The notes below the pieces were generated by a model that searched no databases, had not been told where the DNA came from, and saw only the letters and a list, made by a program, of their open reading frames with translations. Below are positions 1 to 11,410 of a stretch of DNA of 64,000 nucleotides, in pieces. A program made the position numbers and the translations under genes. Source of the stretch: Cyrtodaria siliqua (taxonomy: Eukaryota > Mollusca > Bivalvia > Adapedonta > Hiatellidae); contig JAWPHD010000127.1 of NCBI GenBank assembly GCA_037043455.1, positions 317,501 to 381,500 on the forward strand, read 5' to 3'. Positions within the stretch are counted from its first letter, which is position 1, and the number at the start of each line of letters is the position of its first letter.

Positions 1-1329
1 CTTGACAGATAGTTTATTGCATTTCCAGAATGTAAACAGTTTGCTAGGTCAGAATTGTGACGTATTCATTTTAAGTCGTATAAACAAATTATACGAATAT
101 CTGAAGTTATTTGGGATAACTTATCAGCGAGTTTTCAATAATTTTATGACATATTATTAAGTAGATCTATAAAGTAAAGATTTAAAATACTTTTCAACTG
201 AATTGAAAAACGTTAATCATGATAATTATTTGACCCAACTGAATGTTGATGATATTTTTACACGTTTTTCAGAATTTATTAATAACGAAACTTATTTTAT
301 GATAAGCAATGAAATACTATATTTTATAGTGAAATAAAAGTGTTATTTCATATTGTGAAATGTAGAGTTTTATTTTCACAGTAGCTGCCGGGACTACGCA
401 AATGTCAACACGTCAAGAGAAAAACACAGCGAATTATACATTATATTCAAACAATGATTTGAAATGTATTTTAAAAGTTAAAAGGAAATAACTGCCAATA
501 TAAATATAATAAAAACATGTTCGTTTTAGATATAAATAAAATATTCTTGGACTATTTTTGTAGTCGGGTAAAAAATGTGTAAAGCGACTTAGTTATTGAA
601 ATTGCCTCCCTTGCTGTTCTACCACAGTGTCCCTGAAAAAATTATTGTAAAATCATAAAATAAAAAAATCAGAAGTGAGAATACATTTATATTTTCACTC
701 ATGCTTCGCGTTGGATTTTATGGCGCACCAACACATGATAGGTTATATGGCGCCTAAAATGCATGAACATGGAAAATGAGCCTAGAAACTTCTCACCGTG
801 AACTACAGAGTCGCAATCGAAATTGCATTGTATGTACCAAAAGGTACTACAAACTAGATTAAATTATCAAGTTGAATAGTAAACAAACAAAACAACAGAG
901 AACAATACACAAAGAAACGAATGATGATGAATGGGTTACCAACTTGAAAAGATTAGTTGGAAAAACGGCCTATGAATTAGCTAATCATGAAATCGATTTG
1001 TATATACACATCCTCGCTATTCTATCTTCATCAAACACATTGACAAGACAGTGTTACGGATATCCCAATCCATCAAGTCAACATCTAGAGCTGTTGTAAA
1101 GATATATAACAATAAATAATGGAAAAAAACAACATAGGTTGCATTCGGATTTATTCAACATCACCGCAGTAGTGGCAGACAAAGAGAAAAGAAACATATT
1201 GGTACGATCAAACAACTCTGTAGGTTTTCAGCGATGAGTTTAGCCATCCTATGACAGATTCTATTGGCCACAATGTAGCCATCCTATATAAATCCCGTCC
1301 GAGAGATAGCCGCCCGATAACCAGTATAT
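1..1329. other. AT-rich intergenic stretch
   Basis: I see no gene here. The longest open frame, near 872-1099, opens on a TTG codon and has no recognisable domain. Near 1240-1300 the phrase 'agccatcctat' occurs twice and recurs around 1730, which suggests a decayed repeat. Confidence 0.6.
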
Positions 1330-1611
1330 GCATTACGTTGTCCGAGTATTAACTTTCATACCCCATCCAACTCTTTCTCCAAGAAGCGAAAACGGGATTG
1401 GCTGGGGTATGAAACAAAACCTTAATTTTGCTTAACAAGTTTGCATATTGTAAAATTAAAACACTCAATAGGTAATTTTAAACAGGTTATTGCAATTTTT
1501 CAGTACAAAAATGTTTCTAAGCGTATTTTATTGTCGAAATATCCGTTAAAAAATCATGATCATATGAGCTTTCCAAGCGCTTAATGGAATTAATGCGGAA
1601 CCCCGTAATGG
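1330..1611 (+). mobile_element. MITE family M1, copy 1
   Basis: This roughly 280-bp non-coding repeat recurs at 20975-21235 (plus) and about 46488-46701 (minus), with an end fragment at 44790-44850. Its termini are imperfect inverted repeats: CATTACGTTGTCC at the left, and CATTACGGGGTTCC when the right end is read on the other strand. A small inner palindrome, CATACCCCATCC against GGCTGGGGTATG, lies near the left end. The structure fits a non-autonomous DNA transposon. No target duplication could be fixed. Confidence 0.7.
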
Positions 1612-2099
1612 TATCTACTCTGGGTATAATAGTCACTTGATAGTATAAACCTACGAAAGTAACTCTCGTTGATCAAGCCAATAGGTAGGTGTCCTATGAC
1701 AGTTCCCCTGGGTAATTCAACCATTCGAAAGTCATCCTATACAGCTACCCTACAATATATACAGATAAAGATACATGCTGAGATATAGTCATTCGGAAAC
1801 CATTCTACATGTATTACAGCTACACAGAGTGATGTAGCCACCTTCCTTCGATATCCTACGACAACTTGACAAAATATGCTTATTCATCTGATCAAGAATT
1901 CTCTCAAATGTTGATTTTAATATATGGCTATATCAGCATACAGCATTTATTACTGGGTAAAATCTAAAGCAAAATATAACTAAAAGCCGTAACACTGATT
2001 ATTTGTTTGACCAAATTTCATTTATTGCATAAACATGATGATAATATATATATAAATGAATTTAAAATGTATATCACATATCTTTGTAAATATTGTATA
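1612..2099. other. Intergenic, no gene seen
   Basis: No coding potential or structured repeat is evident beyond scattered short repeats of the 'gtagccatcct' phrase. Confidence 0.5.
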
Positions 2100-2206
2100 A
2101 TATATATTGTTGCGGGCCTCATGGACGATTGACTAGTTTCAAATGAGTTGTCTCGTTAAATAAAGTCTTTATTATTATTATTATTATTATTGTTATTATT
2201 ATAAGA
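2100..2206 (+). repeat. Retroposon 3' end with (ATT)n tail
   Basis: A unique stretch ends in 'cgttaaataaagtc' followed by about eight ATT/GTT triplets at 2170-2203. An AATAAA signal followed by a short trinucleotide run is the usual 3' end of CR1-like LINEs and the SINEs they mobilise. No coding part of a LINE is present, so this is a 5'-truncated fragment or SINE tail. Confidence 0.5.
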
Positions 2207-2790
2207 AGAAAAGAAATGGCTCAGAGCAATCAGAAACCCTCAATATATAGTAAAGGTTTAAGCTTATATAGCAATTATATTGCATAAATGAGGATATCGC
2301 TATATGATATTATTTTTTTATTAGAATATGCAATTAAGCGTGAAATCATTAATCTGTATGATTCCGAAATAATTCGCCAAATTGATTAAACTAAATTTAA
2401 TGTTGTTTACTGGCTCATCGACACAAGAGACCACATAGATATTCGGCAACTGTTAAAGTTAATGTACGATCAAATAGTGAACGTAACCTATGTATGTTCC
2501 CACCTTTGTAAGTTGCCATGGTTAGTTAAATAATGCGTAGTTAAATAATATTTAGTTCAGTGTGAGTAAGGCTGGCGGAGACGGAAGATTGTTTTGTTTT
2601 TCATTAACATTAAAACAAATAATTGGGACCTATTTTGGCGAGCCTTTTAGATAGTTTTATAAAACGTATATTCAAGTTAATTAAATAATATGTTCTTACT
2701 TTTACTTTGTGAGAAGTAGCAAATGACGTCATGAAATGTAACAATTGACGTTGTTACGGTAATTTATAACGACATTTTGCACTGAACTGA
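2207..2790. other. Intergenic, no gene seen
   Basis: AT-rich sequence without a supported ORF or repeat. Confidence 0.5.
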
Positions 2791-3107
2791 ATTGAATGTT
2801 GTTTAACGGCTCATCAACACAGTATAGGTTATTTAGAGCCTCCCCAGAGAGAGGGGAAGGATACATAGGAACCCGGGAACCTGCCCTACTCTTATTATCG
2901 AATAGATTCCTATGGTTCTTTAACGTGCTCGGAGGATAGACCGATACAAGGGACCGCCCGGTTTACGTCCCCATCCGACGGACGAGGCTAAGGGAAAGTG
3001 TCTTGCCCAAGAACACACCGACGGAACTCAGTGGCACCACGGAGGATTGAACCCGGGGCCTCCGGTTACAAATCCGCCGCGCTACCGACTGCGCCGCAAA
3101 CGTTGAA
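2791..3107 (-). mobile_element. tRNA-headed SINE, copy 1
   Basis: Read on the minus strand, this begins with a tRNA-like head (GCGCAGTCGGTAGCGC and a B-box-like GGTTCAATCC). A conserved body follows, with 'gacactttccc'-type sequence in its best copies, and it ends in a tail containing 'cggctcatcaac' as seen on the plus strand. Two further copies lie at 51657-51957 (plus) and 55556-55842 (minus). The head-body-tail order and dispersed copies identify a Pol III SINE. The partner LINE is not identified. Confidence 0.85.
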
Positions 3108-3198
3108 TTTTTGAGCGTTAAAAACACGCGAATATAATCGGCAAATCGCTAGTGGTGCTTTTTTTGACCTAATACGCCCGGACCACTACCGGCAATAT

Positions 3199-3620
3199 TG
3201 TCTTGTCGTGCCCTAAATGGTGTGTTCTCTTGTTGCTTTGGCTTCTGCCAAGTCATTAAGTACCTACTTTGTGGCTTTCTATGCTATTGTTTTTTTGTAT
3301 TTTATATGCACGAGCATCTTTGTGTTTTACTTTCATTGCCTATTAATGCTGCCTTGTTGGTATGGCGGAGATTTCTTTATTTACTTTGTCACGTTTTATT
3401 GGGATGACAGTAGGGTAAGTGTGAGGTTTGGTACACCCTAGAACCTGTTTTAAACCCCAAGCGGCCTTTTTTGCCACTGATCGTTCCAAGGCGATATTGT
3501 CAACCCTTTTGTGTTTGTGATGTCTTATTTTGCATTTTATTCATCTTTAAAGTTGTGCTTGTTTCTGTGTGTGTGGTTGACTGTTGTCCTTGAATGCTAC
3601 TTTCCTGTTCGATTTATATA
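3199..3620 (+). mobile_element. 3' fragment of RT element family (RTE-A tail)
   Basis: The sequence aligns by eye with the 3' untranslated end of the reverse transcriptase element at 15980-16475. Shared landmarks are 'cttgtcgtgccct', 'tgggatgacagtagg', 'gaaccggtttaaacccc'-like and 'ccttgaatgctacttt'. It carries no RT coding sequence. Short frames inside are untranslated-region reading, not genes. It is one of at least 12 tail-only copies in the window. Confidence 0.85.
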
Positions 3621-3624
3621 TATA

Positions 3625-3790
3625 TATATTGGCAGGCCGAGACTAAACTTGACGTCAATAAATTGGGTGACCAACTGGTGTAGGTAAGGACGCTCGACCG
3701 GTAATCGAGAGGTCCGTGGTTCAATCTCCGGCTATCTCGATGAGGAATTTTGAACGTCAACATTTTCAAAAAAGTATATATATACAGTCA
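3625..3790 (+). repeat. tRNA-like SINE head fragment flanked by (TA)n
   Basis: Around 3680-3750 there is an anticodon-arm-like hairpin, CTCGA-CCGGTAA-TCGAG, followed by a B-box-like GTGGTTCAATCTC. The anticodon position reads GGT (Thr). The acceptor and T stems do not close cleanly, so I read it as a tRNA-derived SINE head or pseudogene rather than a working tRNA. Short (TA)n runs lie on both sides, at about 3619-3630 and 3775-3783. Confidence 0.45.
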
Positions 3791-4620
3791 TATCACGACG
3801 GTGTCCAGTTGTAGCAGTGAACTCTATTCTTAACTTTATAGTGATGTCACACTGAAATACCACGCCGTAGGCATATGACACGATACCACACCAGTCAAAT
3901 TATACTGACACAGGGCCGACCAGTTCTAGAACTACCCTTTATATGTTGAGCTTCAAGAATACCATTTTTTGTTTTCACTTCCGAGTGCTAACTTAAAAAC
4001 AGATTTCAGTTGTTATGTTCGGTCAATGTACTCAAAAAAAACTATGAAACTATCGAACTATAATACAGGCACTGTTACCAGTATGATCATAGTTGGATAT
4101 AGACGCTCTTCATATTTTCCCTTTGTGTTTTCCCACCAAGACCGGTCCATTTTTTTCACCTAGGCTTGACATGTCCATGCATTTTATTTATATTGCTATT
4201 GCAACATTATTCAGTGGTTGTTTTAATGAGAAAAGCTTTTGGTTAAATATACTTTTCTTTATGTCAATATTAGTAAATGTATTGATAACATAGTATATGT
4301 ATAGTTTTGTCGGTTTGATTTACCTTCGCTTATATGGGTACTTCCACATACTTGTGCAGTAGTTGATGCAAAACATTTCCGCCATGGACATGTCCACTTT
4401 TACAAAGAAGTAAATTATTTTATTGATGTTACTCGATTAATCAATCGCTTTCTTATGTCCACGCACTAACCTTATAGTTACCTAAAACAGCAAGCCGTTC
4501 CTTTTAAAGATGAATGGCCTCCCTTTTTGTGGTATTATCAATATACAAATTTAACTCTTAAGCATCATATGAACATTTCTTGATAGTCTCGGAGAGAAGC
4601 ATAATATGGAAGTTGTATGT
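3791..4620. other. Intergenic, no gene seen
   Basis: Two overlapping short frames at 3969-4293 have no recognisable domain and low-complexity hydrophobic composition. Confidence 0.5.
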
Positions 4621-4880
4621 ATGTACGGGTAAATGAGATAAATCTGAATTGTATAGCTGCACAACTATTGCCAGATAATTAATAAATATATTTACCTGTG
4701 GATTAATTTACCTGTTCAAAGTTTTCTAAGTCATCAAATAAAATCTTATTCTCGCTTTTCACAGATATAGCAATGTGTGAATTGTAAATATCTATTGATG
4801 TGCATTGATTTCGATTTAAATAAACATAAACATGTTCATGAAACAAAACATGGCCGGAGAACTTTAAAAAGAAAGTTAAT
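4621..4880 (+). repeat. Dispersed repeat R2, copy 1
   Basis: About 250 bp match 22935-23200 in the same orientation 18 kb away. Shared phrases include 'aaatctgaattgtatagctgc', 'ctattgccagataatt', 'tttacctgtggatt' and 'ataaacataaacatgtt'. The repeat is non-coding and of unknown class. Confidence 0.75.
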
Positions 4881-5496
4881 TATAGTTTGATGAGACCTGA
4901 ACCATTACGAATTAGTAAGCATCAAACTGTCATGTTCGCGATTGAAATGTGATTAACGATCAAAGAAATACAGGATTGAAACAAAATATACTTAAACAGA
5001 AGCGAACTGTAATGGAAAAAATATCCGTCTAGACAGATTATTCTTTTAAACTCCTATTAAGCCAGTCAGATATAAGCATAAACGTGTATTACCAAACACA
5101 AGGGCGAACTCAAGAATCGTGAGTGACATATCCATTTAAAGGCTTAAAACAAAATAAAGAAATAATTGAGGTACTTTAGGATAGTTTATCTGCAAGTTGT
5201 CAGACAAAACCAACCCCGCACATGCGAGCAAATTGCAAAAGCAATTGTTTCAGGGCAGAGTGAATAACAAAATACAGACAGAGAAATGCTGAATATGCAA
5301 TACTGGGAACCAAACATGTTCTGAATACCGTAACGAAAACGAACTGGTGCTCGTTTTCCACCCGTAAAGTGTATAAGTATCTTCTGACTACTTACTGCAA
5401 AATATTGAAAAAGGGGACAAAGCATGTGCGTGTTCTAACCGTCAACATAAGGAGACAATCCACTCACTCTCTGGCACACCCTGCTATGCCTATGAT
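4881..5496. other. Intergenic, no gene seen
   Basis: A minus-strand frame at 5186-5425 has no family resemblance and is probably chance. Confidence 0.5.
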
Positions 5497-5585
5497 TCAG
5501 ATTTAACCATTATTTTGCGTCCCAGCGTTCCATATTCATGCAACGCTGGGACGCAAAATAATTTATATTTTATTAAATCTGAATA
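5497..5585. repeat. Perfect hairpin, likely minimal MITE
   Basis: TTATTTTGCGTCCCAGCGTT is followed, after a 12-nt loop, by its exact reverse complement. A second inverted pair lies outside it: 'cagattta' on the left and 'taaatctg' on the right. The nested symmetry fits a very short inverted-repeat transposon relic or a transcribed hairpin. Confidence 0.75.
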
Positions 5586-6310
5586 TAGCGATGAATTTGT
5601 GTTTTTTTTGTAGTATAGAATTCATAAACCGTGATTCAATTTCATCCATGTTTCATTTAATCCATTTGCATCATAACAAAATTCTGTTACACTCTTAAAA
5701 TAAAACATTGGGAGACCGTGATGTTATTTGACCTGCTAGGGTACAAATTTGTATAATTACAGAGGTTGTTTTTATATAAAACCAATATGGAGTGAATGTA
5801 GTGCCTAAAATGAAAATAATTCAAAGTTCTGTCGAAACGATTGCATTTTCTTGAATACTCTTCATCTGGGATTAATGGGTTTGCCATTAGTACACATATA
5901 GTTTGTCAAGTCTGAAATCAGAAGTTATTAAACTCTAATTTTCATTGTTTCAGTTGCACATGCCGACAATTATAACAGTACAATTTGGTTGTTTATACAT
6001 ACATTAGGTACTAATCTGGAGTAACTCTATTGTCAGTTAATCTATATTTATTTGGTTATAATCGATAAAGATGCGTTTGTTGAGTTTAAATGATTTACGA
6101 TCTTAATAAAATAAAATATCATGTTTTGTCCACAATCTAATCACATGTTGATGAAATGTCCATATTCATTTTCACTATCTTTCAAGCAATCGTGAACTAA
6201 TATCCCTTAACTGACATTTATTTCTTCCAGATAAATGATATGGCCATCCTGTCGTACTGAGACACTTTCAAGAATCGAGGTAATTAGGAAAAAACACACG
6301 TAACTTTCCT
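5586..6310. other. Intergenic, no gene seen
   Basis: AT-rich, without a supported feature. Confidence 0.5.
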
Positions 6311-6512
6311 GAACTATACTTACTTATTACTGAATAGAATCCGCATCGGCGCCGGTGCAAGAAAGAAAAAATCAACCCCCATATTGCTATGTAATGAAAT
6401 GATCCCCCCACGGTCATAATTGTCCTGTCGTAGAATGACTCTTTCGAGAAAACTAGTAATATTGTAACCCCGATGCGGATTCTATTGAGTAATAAGCAAG
6501 TACTCGTTCTTA
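6311..6512. mobile_element. Fold-back MITE
   Basis: The left arm (about 6318-6354) contains ATAGAATCCGCATCGG within 'cttattactgaatagaatcc'. The right arm (about 6469-6505) is its inverted match, with the same core and 'cttattactcaatagaatcc' on the minus strand. The spacer is about 115 bp and non-coding. Confidence 0.7.
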
Positions 6513-7639
6513 TATCGGGGCCATTTCTCTACCTCGGGAGATATTTTCAGAATCTCAAAAATACTGGTTATTAAACTATATATTACATAATTTAAAATGA
6601 TATTTTATTAATAATATTTCTAGGCCTAATGATTCACACCTTTTTACACCAGTTTGCACGAGAACGCCAAGACGACGTTACGTCATCCAAGACGACGTTA
6701 CGTCATACAAACAAAACAGGTGGAACCGGAACTCTTCGTTAATTTCCGTAATCGTTATTTCCTAGTGGCGGTATCTGAAGACGACGACGTCCGTAAAACA
6801 ATCGGAAAGTCATTTGGCATTCCCGCCACTGACGGTCTCACACCACAATTAATTTTCCCATAGGGTTACTGTACAGCCTTTTCCAACATCTGAGCTTCAA
6901 AGCAGGGCAGCAGACATTGTTGTTGGTTTAATATCTTCAGTATAGCCAAGACCAGTAATTAAAAAAACAATAAAATACATAAGTTAGCCAGGTTGGTTTT
7001 TTTTCTCGCTCATGTTTTGTGAACCCTATGGAAAATACAAAATTCATACACTATCTATCTGAATATGCGGTGCTTCGGTCAAACAATTCTGAAATTTGAA
7101 TGAAACCTCATATCAACATGGGATTTTCTGTATCATCTGTCTTTTACACTGCAGATACATTGTATGCTAAAGCAAAGAAAAACCTATTTTCCAAATAAAA
7201 AATTGCCTAAAATTGAGAAAAAATAGAATTATTTTCTGTTTTCCTTTTGTCTCTAGGTCCGTGAGCTTTCAGGAGAGATAATAGAGGTGTGAGACCTGAC
7301 GGAAAAGGCCGAGCAATGTTCCGTACTGGGAAATATCGACTACTACCAAATGTAATATGATTTACTTAAAAATTAACAACAAAAAAACCCAACCTTTATG
7401 TAGCATTCAGTTTATATACGAAAGGTTAAAAGAAGCAATTTTGCGTGGTTTGTTATATCCCAGGGTTAGACATGTCGGTACCGGAGTTATTCGATTGCAT
7501 TGTCTTGACCATTCACGCTAATCCCAAAATTCGCATTGAACATAGGAAAAAATGAATGACTCCGGTACAGACATGGTAATCCTGCGGTTTCAGTTATAGA
7601 CCAGCTAATTTCTCTTATTCAAAAAACATTCGCTAGAGA
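6513..7639. other. Intergenic with a 20-bp tandem duplication
   Basis: At about 6667-6708 the phrase CCAAGACGACGTTACGTCAT is repeated twice in tandem. An open frame runs from a TTG codon at 6654 to 6863 across the duplication, but I recognise no domain in it. The rest is plain AT-rich sequence. Confidence 0.5.
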
Positions 7640-7929
7640 AAATACTATATAATAATATTAAAGCGTTTTTTACTAACGGCAGTTTAGACAATTATACTAT
7701 GTGGACTTGCTATGAAGTTTGTGAAGCACTCATCTTCCTATTAGACTATATTTTCGTCAGGTATGGTACCACCGTTTATAGACAAATTGTTAATATCCCT
7801 ATGGGTACGAACTGTGCACCACTTGTCGCGGATTTGTTTTTATTTTGCTATGAAAGGGATTTCATGTTGAGTCTTCCACCAGATACCCAGTCAGATGTTA
7901 TTGAAGCTTTTAATGACACCTCTCGGTAT
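7640..7929 (+). pseudogene. Reverse transcriptase element copy 1, upstream part
   Basis: This is the first half of an RT-domain relic. The palm region shows IPMGTNCAP at 7795-7821, a motif of invertebrate Penelope-like or related retroelement RTs. The frame is open until a Tyr codon at 7927-7929 that should begin the catalytic YLDD. The LDD codons are found only at 15271-15279, so two DNA transposons separate the halves. The 5' end is truncated near 7640. No GIY-YIG endonuclease domain is visible in any copy, so the assignment to Penelope-like elements is tentative. Copy 2 at 25.6 kb shows the uninterrupted arrangement. Confidence 0.85.
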
Positions 7930-8334
7930 AGGTGTAACTCACTAATTGATTGTTGCATTGAGTTGTGTGTGAATTAAAATTTAAATGCCATGTTGTCATT
8001 CATATCTAGGCCCAAATTAAAAATGAATAACTTACATTCTCATCACAAATGACACATATGCTGCCAAAAAATCCACAGAAAAATGAGATGCCATAATCTT
8101 GTATTTATACACTCATTTCCATATAAGCAAAATAAATTAAAAACTCACAATTTTAACATGGCAATGCTTGAAAAATGTAACAAATAGATCAACAATGTGA
8201 TATAAACCAAAAATAGCACTTTACATTAGTGAAAATGCCTTTTTGTTACAAAAAGAAATGAGAATTATTTATTGACGCCATTATGCGATACCCCAGGCCG
8301 ACACTTCCTGTATTGCAATGGTTGTGCTACACCT
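7930..8334. mobile_element. 405-bp non-autonomous DNA transposon with AT target duplication
   Basis: The element starts AGGTGTAACTCAC and ends with the complement of AGGTGTAGCACAACC. It is flanked by AT at 7928-7929 and AT at 8335-8336. It is non-coding. The 2-bp AT duplication and short inverted ends are those expected of an ISL2EU-type or other AT-targeting element. It abuts the ISL2EU element that starts at 8337, with a single AT between them. Confidence 0.75.
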
Positions 8335-8336
8335 AT

Positions 8337-8382
8337 AGCCCTGTCCGATAAGTTGTTATCTGCCCGTGGTGTAATTACTTCC
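8337..8382 (+). repeat. Left terminal inverted repeat of ISL2EU
   Basis: It starts AGCCCTGTCCGATAAG and continues to 'attacttccc'. It pairs with the right end at 15223-15268, with a perfect outer 16 bp and scattered mismatches inward. Confidence 0.92.
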
Positions 8383-9027
8383 CTTGAGAAGCTATAAATA
8401 ATTCTACTTCCGGAGAGTATTATCATGGCGTCGAACACTGAAAATCATTCATCGGAACGTAGTGAGAATAATCTTAAATTTGACAGTTAAACTGTGAATG
8501 AATTGAAAAGTTACCTGCGCAACCATGGAGAGTACGTATCGGGGGAAAAGGCCGAGCTAGTGAAGCGAGCGAAAGGTGCAAATTCTTTGGAGAAAAGACC
8601 TTTAGACGAGTTGCGTTTAGAGGACGAAAATAACGCAAATCAAAGGCGATTGGAAAGGTTTATTTCACCACTTGTGGAGGTCTTCCAGATCCCATACGTT
8701 TAAAAGATGGTTGGAGTGCTGATACTGGACATATTCCTATGTTAATAATAACAGCGAGCTTTACAATTATATGGTTTTGAGCAAACGGAGAACGCTCGAC
8801 TTGGGACCAAATAATGCCAAACGACAGTTGAAGGCGAAGGTGTTCTATGAAGACGGACATGTGCATTCTGTTTATTACCATGACATTTCGCAAGACAATT
8901 CACATTGCTATGTAAAAGCAAAGGTCATTCCATCCCTGCCAACACAGACAGTGACACAGAAACCAGACTATACTGTATGGATATGTATGGCAAACGTGCA
9001 TGCTGCTGGCTGTGACTGTAGCGCTGG

Positions 9028-9754
9028 GTACGTACATTAAATGTATCTCTTTCTGACCAGAACTATCTCATGGTTTTGAAATTATTCATTTAGTAAAATC
9101 ATGATATTGATAGATATATGTTTATAAATGATGTAGGGTGCCCTTTTTGAGGTTCGAGTTTGACCGGGCCATGTACAGTGGTTGATGTATGGTGGTAGAG
9201 CACACACATTGTATGAGTCTCTCCCTCGATTGGTGTCCGTGTAATGTGACTGGGTGGGGTGTCATGTTTATGTGGCGCGGAATGTAGTGTGACAGCACTG
9301 TAAAATTGAACACAGTCGTTACATGACAAAACTATTGTTGTTGTTAAAAGCGACGTTAAACCCCATACTTGTTGTGTATATATATGTATCGACTGGGCCA
9401 CTAAAGTCGGTCAAAGCTATACATATACTTGCTTATGTTTTATATTTGACAATAAATAAACTTAGATATTTTGCAGAGTAAGTAGCCTCAGTTTTGAGTA
9501 TCACATGTCATAAATGAGGTGTTACATTGCACATTTTCATTCTTCTCTCGTACATTTTACCGTTTATTAGTTTTTGAATATTATATTGTTTCCAATTTAA
9601 TTTGAACATTAACTTATTTTGAAGTTATATGTTGTCAATGTTGTATTTGTATATGTTGTATTTGTATAATTTGTATATGTTGTATTTGAGTTTAATGTGA
9701 TTGGTTATCTTTTTTTCTTAAATAAAAACAGTTGAATAATTCTTCTCATTTCAG
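9028..9754 (+). other. Intron of the YqaJ gene with a SINE-like insert
   Basis: The borders are GTACGT and TTCTCATTTCAG. Splicing keeps the SWIM finger in frame. The stretch 9120-9380 looks like a SINE or LINE tail, since it contains 'agcgacgttaaacccc', a common ending of molluscan SINEs. A 'ttgtatatgttgtattt' repeat lies at about 9640-9690. Confidence 0.65.
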
Positions 9755-10170
9755 AGAAGGGGAATATTGTAACCATTTTGCGGCATTTCTGCACGGTTTG
9801 GTGGACATTTCAGAGAGGACGAGAGATGGACTTCATACATCAACATCGAAAGAATGCCAATGGAACCAGCCTAGGAAGCGAAAGCTTAGTCCCCTAAAGG
9901 CGCAGAACATTACATTTAAAAAACACAAGTGGATAGATATTGAAGCCGACTCCCCAAAAGTCGAAGAGTAAAACAAACGTGAATATGTTGTTAAAAAGCC
10001 GCAGGTTACTCCAGTCACAGGTTACTTGGAGTCTTTTGCTGACAAACTAAGGATATGTGCACCGCATGCCGCTTGGCTACTCACACGAAAAGATTCAGTT
10101 CCAAGAATAAATCCAAAAGCGTTACTGCCACCGTTGCATAAAATTAACTTTAACTTTGCGGACTCGTGTG

Positions 10171-10673
10171 ACCAATGAGACGGTGGCGTTTGATGTTTGT
10201 CCATGATCTTTCTTTTCGTGCCCTTAATGGTGTATTCTCTTACTGCTCTGGCTTTTGCCAAGTCATTGAGTACCTTCATTGTGGCTTTCTAGGCTATTGT
10301 TTTTTTTGTATTATATTTACACGAGCATATTTGTGTTTTACTTATATTGCCTATTGATGCTGCCTTGTTGGTTAGAGATTAGATCATGGCGGGGATTTCT
10401 TTATTTACACTGTCCTGTTTTAATGGGATGACAGTAGGTAAGTGTGAGGTTTGGTGTACCCTAGAACCGGTTTAAACCCCCCAGTGGCCTACTTTGCTAC
10501 TGACCGTTCCAAGGCGGTAGCCCTATTGTCAACCCGTTTTTGTTTGTGATGTCGTTTACTTTTATTATTACGTTTGCCTTCTTGTTTGTCTGTTTCCATG
10601 TTTGTTTCTGTGTTTTGTGGTTGACTGTCCTCCTTGAATGCTACTTTCCCTGTCCGATCTTTTTATATTTCTT
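10171..10673 (+). mobile_element. RTE-A tail nested inside the YqaJ gene
   Basis: About 500 bp closely match the 3' end of the RT element at 15965-16475, from 'gacggtggcgtttgatg' to 'ctttttatatttctt'. The YqaJ coding sequence resumes directly afterwards. The insertion post-dates the ISL2EU element, which itself lies in an older RT element copy of the same family. No target duplication is evident. Confidence 0.85.
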
Positions 10674-11410
10674 CTTGAGAAGCGAAAAATGTGTCCACTT
10701 TTTCAAGAACTATTATGAAACGTTGAGTTCAAATCAAGATGAATGTGAGCAAATAGAAAAAAATGACGCGTGGCCAACAAAATAACAAAATGTTGCATAA
10801 TGCAAGACTTGGTAGAATAACAGCTTCCAATTTTGGGGCTGTTTGTAAACGTCGTCAAACAAACGAGGCTACATCTCTCGTAAAGAGTGTACTAGGATAT
10901 TGCCCTTTTGATGATAAAATCGTTAAATGGGGACGTGACGATGAGCCTGCAGCTAGACTTAAATACTGAAAAGTTATGAGAGAAAACTACCCCAATTTTA
11001 AGCGTGCAATTGTGTGTATTATATGTGCACAAGTAGTTCCCACACCTAGGAGCAAGTCCGGATGGACTAGTGAAAATTGACGGTCAAGTTGAAGGTGTGA
11101 TGGAAATTAAATGTCCTTATAAATGGAGATTTTCTACTTTAGAGGAAGCCGCCAAGGACCCGCAGTTGTATTGTCAATATGAAACTGGACAGTTGAAACT
11201 GAAGAAAAATCATGTGTACTATTATCAGGTGTGCAAGCACAAATGGCACTTACAAACACAAAGTGGTGTGATTTTATTGTGTGGACATTAAAGGATTATC
11301 ACAAAGAAAGGATTGTATTTGATGCCCAAACCTCGATGCCCAACCCTCTTTTCCATTAACAGCTGCATAATGAGAGAGATCCTATGCAAAACAAACCTGG
11401 CGCTGCATTA

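Larger units (their letters stand above)
8425..11410 (+). pseudogene. YqaJ-like nuclease gene of ISL2EU (SAP + SWIM + YqaJ)
   Basis: Exon 1 opens at ATG 8425. A SAP-like DNA-binding helix-turn-helix follows at about 8494-8570, after an in-frame TAA near 8488. Exon 1 ends at 9027 with donor GTACGT. Exon 2 starts at 9755 after 'tttcag'. The splice completes a SWIM zinc finger: CxC at 9011-9019 and CxH at 9768-9776. The YqaJ exonuclease domain follows from about 10680, with the SPDG aspartate at 11061-11063 and the EIK pair at 11103-11111. Damage includes stops near 8488, 9969 and 10967, frameshifts near 8700, 11050 and 11235, and a retroelement tail inserted at 10171-10673. In ISL2EU this protein accompanies the transposase; its exact role in transposition is not established. 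Confidence 0.88.

Noticed and set aside
9120..9400. Two overlapping minus-strand frames inside the YqaJ intron
   Set aside because: They fall in a SINE-like insert within a well-bounded intron and have no recognisable product.
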